This document shows, piece after piece, positions 6,137-8,851 of a stretch of DNA of 8,851 bases. Origin of the DNA: JBLNCE01 sp050260415 (GTDB lineage: Bacteria; Bacillota; UBA4882; JAAYXC01); assembly GCA_050260415.1 (NCBI GenBank), contig JBLNCE010000135.1:1-8851 (forward strand), read 5' to 3'. Each line of letters begins with the position of its first letter. Position 1 is the stretch's first letter. Made by a program: the position numbers and the translations under genes. The notes under the pieces are model-generated. The model was not told where the DNA came from. It worked only from the letters and a program-made list of their open reading frames with translations, and did not search any database.

Positions 6137-6760
6137 CTACTTCGCCCATGTCACGAAGACCGCCTGTGCCTGGACTCTTCCTACTCCCTCGCCGAGATTG
6201 CTGGCCATAATCGCTAGCCGGTAGCGTCCCGGCTTGAGGCCGGCCGTTTCGATCAGGCCGTCCACCGTGCGCAGACCGCTGTCCCGCTTAGCCTGGCGTC
6301 CCAGCATCTCTCCGGCCCGGATCGGTTCGTTGGCGGAATCGAATAGAACGGCTTGCACGCCCGTGCGTACCCCGGGTTTACTGTCGATCGTGGCGCGCAC
6401 TTGAATGACGGAGATGGTCTTCGGGTCCAGGTTCAGCCGGAGGGATAGCCCCGCCTTCGGCTCGGCGCCGCTCACTTCCAGCGGCGTAAGATCGGAGGCC
6501 ACGCAGATTGGGGTATGTATTGGCCTGACGTAGACCGGGTTGGTATAGGCGTATTGTCGCGTCTCTTTTGCCGCCGCGTCGCCCTTGGTCCGGAAAACCG
6601 CCTCCAGCCGGTAGTAGCTTGGCCCGAAAAGGTATTGCTTGGCCGGCACCTCAAGCTCGATTTTGGCGGGACTGTTTTCCAAGGCGTCACGGAACCTCTT
6701 TCTGACGATGACGGCCGAACTGCCGTCGGGTCTGCCCCGCACGATCCGAGATTCCTCCAA
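6137..6760 (-). pseudogene. C-terminal fragment of a PHP-domain (CehA/McbA-type) protein
   Basis: This 207-codon open segment is in the same reading frame as the PHP fragment upstream (6785-7315). The two are separated only by a TAG at 6785-6787 and eight sense codons reading GDGSYQAG. Its first part, with FGPSYYRLEAVFRTKGDAA and YAYTNPVYVRP, matches the end of CehA/McbA-type proteins, where a beta-rich domain follows the PHP barrel and ends in a TNPIYV-like motif. The remaining 110 or so residues (VASDLTPLEVSGAEPKAG onward) look like an extra beta-sandwich; I do not recognise it. The only nearby start is a TTG at 6760 with no convincing ribosome binding site. I therefore read it as the downstream half of a broken gene, not a separate protein. 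It could be translated if the TAG is read through. Confidence 0.7.
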
Positions 6761-6784
6761 CCCCGCCTGATAGGATCCATCCCC

Positions 6785-7315
6785 CTAAACGAACCTGGCG
6801 GTCAGGCACAGCGGTTCACCGGCTTTTTGACCGAGGACGCCGCCTGCCGGGACGCCGTTGACCATCAGATCGGCCAGGAGTCCCTGGCGCGTGCAAGCGA
6901 TCACCCTCCCTTTCATGAGCGTCCCGAGTACATCCGCTTCGGTGGCGCCCTTCGGGAGGGGCAGGTAGCTAACGGGCAAGCCGATGCCTATATCTTCCCG
7001 GTGCCCGTCACTGCCGGCGGTACCGATCGCCAGAGGCTGTCCAAGGACGGCCGCGGGCAGCTGGCGCCCCAGATACCAGCTCCAGCGCGCCATGAGCTTC
7101 CTGCGGGGCGGATTTCCCCTATCAGTGGCACCGTTCATAAGTTCCATGCCCCCGGCCAGTTCCCTACCCCACATCGACCAGGCGTGGAATGGATCGAACG
7201 GGTGCGCCAGGACGCCGATCGCCAGGTCATCCGGCTGAAGACCGCGGACATGGGCAAGCAACTCGCTTTCCGAGAAAGCGTTGTCGGGCAGGCTGGGCGC
7301 GTGGAGGTTGCCCAA
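6785..7315 (-). pseudogene. PHP-domain metallohydrolase fragment (CehA/McbA type), N-terminus missing
   Basis: The segment encodes the second half of a PHP-type phosphoesterase/hydrolase domain. Visible metal-site motifs are AHPFDPFHAW (residues 37-46) and GTAGSDGHRED (98-108), corresponding to the later histidine and DxH motifs of the fold. They are followed by GLPVSYLPLPKGATEADVL and GRVIACTRQG, as in CehA/McbA-family proteins. The N-terminal HxH motif and the first half of the barrel are absent. The frame runs back only to a TAG at 7337-7339, and the 160 bases between there and the capA stop show no PHP motif in any minus frame. It ends at another TAG (6785-6787), beyond which the homologous frame continues. 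Active-site loss plus internal stop make it a probable pseudogene, perhaps once cotranscribed with capA. Confidence 0.72.
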
Positions 7316-7501
7316 ATCGGCCTGGACAGGAACCCTCTAACAATTGCATCGTCCGGGTGGGGAAATTGGCAAATGCTTTTTACGCCGCGCCGTGGAGAAT
7401 TGGCAACGGAGAGAGGGAGGGGGAGCGTTCCGCGAAGGCCACGGATGGCACCGAGCAGCCTCTGGGCGGAAGGTCAGTGCATGTACATTCAACGGACGAG
7501 T
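7316..7501. other. Intergenic remnant between capA and the PHP fragment
   Basis: No gene is supported here. Minus-strand frames are short or interrupted and contain no recognisable start of the PHP gene. A 9-bp direct repeat AATTGGCAA occurs at 7364-7372 and 7398-7406. Loss of the PHP N-terminus must have occurred in or next to this stretch. No terminator for capA is evident. Confidence 0.4.
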
Positions 7502-8593
7502 TCATCGACTCTCTGTCTCCGCCTCGCGCACCACGATCACGCCCCGATCCCCATCCGCCTCGATGACCGTGCCAAAGGAAGCCGAATACCGGCGCAGATC
7601 GTTCAAGACGCGAACCGCGTCGGCACCCGTGCGGAGGCGCGTCTGGAATGCCACCTCGTGGTTGTTGACGTTCACGGGATAGAGCCAGGCGGCCAGGGGT
7701 CCCCTCGCGTCGAAACGGGTGACGAGGATGGCGCTGTCGCGGGATGAGGTCGAATAGGAGCCGAAAGCGAAATTGCCGAGACTGTATGCGATCAGACCGC
7801 CATGGTACACTTCCAGGCCTTGCAGGACATGGGGATGGTGGCCGATCACCATCTGCGCGCCGAGGTCGATCGACAACCGTCCGAGCTTACGCTGATAGTC
7901 CTTTGGATAATGCAGGAGTTCCGCGCTCCAATGAAAGGAGACGATCACCACGTCGGCCTGTTTCCTGGCGGCCGGGATGTCCGCGCGCAGATAACTCTCG
8001 TAACCGGGTACCGTCCCCGGCCTTGTCGCACCGGCGTAAAACTCCGTCGGATAGGTGAGGGAATATGAGAGAAAGGCAAAACGGAGGCCGTTGGCGGTCA
8101 GAATCGCGGGGATCCGGCCGCTGGCAAGGTTTCGTCCCGCGCCGGCATGCGCGATCCCGTACTTGTCCAACAGGGAAATGGTTTCTTCCAATGCCAGGGG
8201 GCCGAAGTCCATGGCGTGATTATTGGCCAGGGACACCACGTTGAAGCCGCCGCTGACAAGAGCCGCCACCGTCCTAGAGTCGGCGTGCAGCGTGTATTTC
8301 TTTGGCGTGTAAACCTTACCCTTGAGCGAGAGGGGCGCTTCGAGATTTCCCGACCGGATCTCGGCGGAAGCCAGAACCTGGATGGTGCCTAGCCAGGGGT
8401 AGTCCGGACCGAACTTGAGCATACGCTCCCCGAGTCCGCCGCCGAAGTACAGGTCTCCCACGGCGGCCATGCTCGCCTGCGGCGGCTGCGGTGGCTGCGC
8501 CGGTCCGCCCTCGGTGGGCTCGGCCAGGTCCGCCAGGGTCACCATCCCCAATAAGACGATCAAGAGCGACGCATGGAGCGCATGACGGCGCAA
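7502..8593 (-). CDS. CapA/PgsA-type (PGA_cap) metallophosphatase-fold protein
   Basis: The product (363 aa) belongs to the CapA family, named for poly-gamma-glutamate capsule synthesis but often of unknown role. Motifs in order (numbered from the chosen start) are VGDLYFGG near 45-52, GNLEAP at 82-87, SLANNHAMDFG at 121-131, FHW at 220-222, GHHPHVLQG at 251-259 and SLGNFAFGS at 271-279. These include the Asp/His/Asn residues expected to bind metal. A positively charged start (RRH) and hydrophobic segment at about 7-24 indicate a signal anchor, so the domain is probably extracytoplasmic. The TTG at 8593 has GAGG nine bases upstream. The open frame extends to a TTG at 8662, but that start has no ribosome binding site and begins close to the predicted transcript start. 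No pgsB/C capsule partners are nearby, so capsule synthesis is not implied. Confidence 0.9.
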   Translation of the reverse strand: MRRHALHASLLIVLLGMVTLADLAEPTEGGPAQPPQPPQASMAAVGDLYFGGGLGERMLKFGPDYPWLGTIQVLASAEIRSGNLEAPLSLKGKVYTPKKYTLHADSRTVAALVSGGFNVVSLANNHAMDFGPLALEETISLLDKYGIAHAGAGRNLASGRIPAILTANGLRFAFLSYSLTYPTEFYAGATRPGTVPGYESYLRADIPAARKQADVVIVSFHWSAELLHYPKDYQRKLGRLSIDLGAQMVIGHHPHVLQGLEVYHGGLIAYSLGNFAFGSYSTSSRDSAILVTRFDARGPLAAWLYPVNVNNHEVAFQTRLRTGADAVRVLNDLRRYSASFGTVIEADGDRGVIVVREAETESR

Positions 8594-8641
8594 AGCTATG
8601 CACCTCGTCTTCCGGTGTGATCTTTGCCTGGAAGTATCCAC

Positions 8642-8658
8642 CCCGGCATTCCGCCGGG
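8642..8658. repeat. Short perfect hairpin in the capA leader
   Basis: CCCGGC (8642-8647) and GCCGGG (8653-8658) form a perfect six-base stem with a five-base loop. It lies about 50 bases upstream of the chosen capA start. No T-run follows, so it is not an intrinsic terminator. Confidence 0.4.
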
Positions 8659-8670
8659 ACAATAAAGGAT

Positions 8671-8699
8671 GAAAATGAGACGGCTTCTGCGTTTGTCAA
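8671..8699 (-). promoter_or_regulatory. Weak promoter candidate for capA
   Basis: A perfect TTGACA (complement of 8694-8699) is followed after 17 bases by ATTTTC (8671-8676), a poor -10. Its -35 overlaps the left edge of the adjacent inverted repeat. A second candidate lies farther upstream: TTGACT (8792-8797) and GAAAAT (8768-8773), 18 bases apart. Either would transcribe capA and the PHP remnant. Confidence 0.35.
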
Positions 8700-8760
8700 C
8701 TCACCCCCGCCCTGCGGGCACCCCCACTCTAAGCTTAGAGAGGGGGACGGGGAGTGAGTT
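8698..8760. repeat. 63-bp multi-arm inverted repeat
   Basis: The outer arms AACTCAC-CCCC (8698-8708) and GGGG-AGTGAGTT (8749-8760) pair with one bulge. Inside is a near-perfect 26-bp palindrome (8721-8746) with CCCCC and GGGGG ends, an A/A mismatch on each side, and a CTCTAAGCTTAGAG core. A small GCCC-TGC-GGGC hairpin (8709-8719) sits beside it. The strand can fold as a three-way junction. It resembles a dispersed palindromic or MITE-like element; copy number cannot be judged from one window. Confidence 0.65.
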
Positions 8761-8806
8761 TGATGCCATTTTCTAACCAGCGGTGTGAAAAAGTCAATTA
8801 TGGCCG

Positions 8807-8824
8807 ACGGCGGCAGGCCGCCGT
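8807..8824. repeat. GC-rich palindrome near the right edge
   Basis: ACGGCGGC (8807-8814) and GCCGCCGT (8817-8824) form a perfect eight-base stem around AG. On the minus strand it is followed after about 16 bases by TTTTT (in TTGACTTTTTC), too distant for a standard terminator. It might end a gene lying beyond the right edge. Confidence 0.4.
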
Positions 8825-8851
8825 GACCTAACCCCCGACCCCTTATGGGAA

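Noticed and set aside
6785..6787. TAG as a pyrrolysine codon
   Set aside because: The gene also lacks its N-terminal active-site half, PorD ends with an ordinary TAG, and no pyl gene is in the window. Decay is simpler.
6515..7747. A 410-codon plus-strand frame opposite the PHP remnant
   Set aside because: It has no recognisable motif, runs antisense into capA, and has no promoter or ribosome binding site that I can see.
1..8851. CRISPR arrays, tRNA or rRNA genes, insertion sequences, phage genes or a defence system
   Set aside because: I saw no regularly spaced repeats, no transposase or integrase motifs, and no structural RNA other than the B12 riboswitch.

Overview
The window is GC-rich and carries two functional blocks plus an accessory end. 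The first is a four-subunit pyruvate:ferredoxin oxidoreductase (POR) operon. The second is a vitamin B12-riboswitch-controlled ABC importer. Strong GGAGGT-type ribosome binding sites, several TTG starts, four-base ATGA overlaps and oxygen-sensitive POR point to an anaerobic bacterium. A Gram-positive, Moorella- or Desulfotomaculum-like clostridial lineage seems plausible, but no marker gene here settles the taxonomy.

Positions 1-3303, minus strand: porC (gamma), porD (delta), porA (alpha) and porB (beta) are read leftward from a good sigma-A-type promoter at 3275-3303. Their product makes acetyl-CoA, CO2 and reduced ferredoxin from pyruvate, or runs in reverse for carbon fixation. A 7-bp tandem repeat lies at the porD/porA junction. 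Short hexamer and inverted repeats lie just downstream of porB.

Positions 3304-3641: this divergent control region holds a dyad (3317-3339), a near-consensus plus-strand promoter (3370-3398), a cobalamin riboswitch (about 3407-3539) and an intrinsic terminator (3589-3614). This is the layout of transcription attenuation by B12.

Positions 3642-6039, plus strand: a possible 39-codon ORF with an ideal ribosome binding site comes first. It is followed by a BtuC-type permease and a BtuD-type ATPase carrying an extra C-terminal domain of about 150 residues. No substrate-binding protein (BtuF) gene is in the window. A strong hairpin at 6065-6103 separates this block from the converging genes.

Positions 6137-8851, minus strand: a CapA/PgsA-type metallophosphatase-fold protein lies upstream of a broken PHP-domain gene of CehA/McbA type. 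That gene lacks its N-terminal metal-binding part and is split by an in-frame TAG. A 63-bp multi-arm inverted repeat and a separate GC-rich palindrome occupy the right end.

The clearest functional theme is anaerobic acetyl-CoA metabolism beside corrinoid uptake, which would suit an organism using B12-dependent C1 chemistry; that link is inference. I found no convincing new multi-gene system. The items most worth following up are the BtuD C-terminal domain, the small ORF in the B12 leader, and the TAG-interrupted PHP gene.
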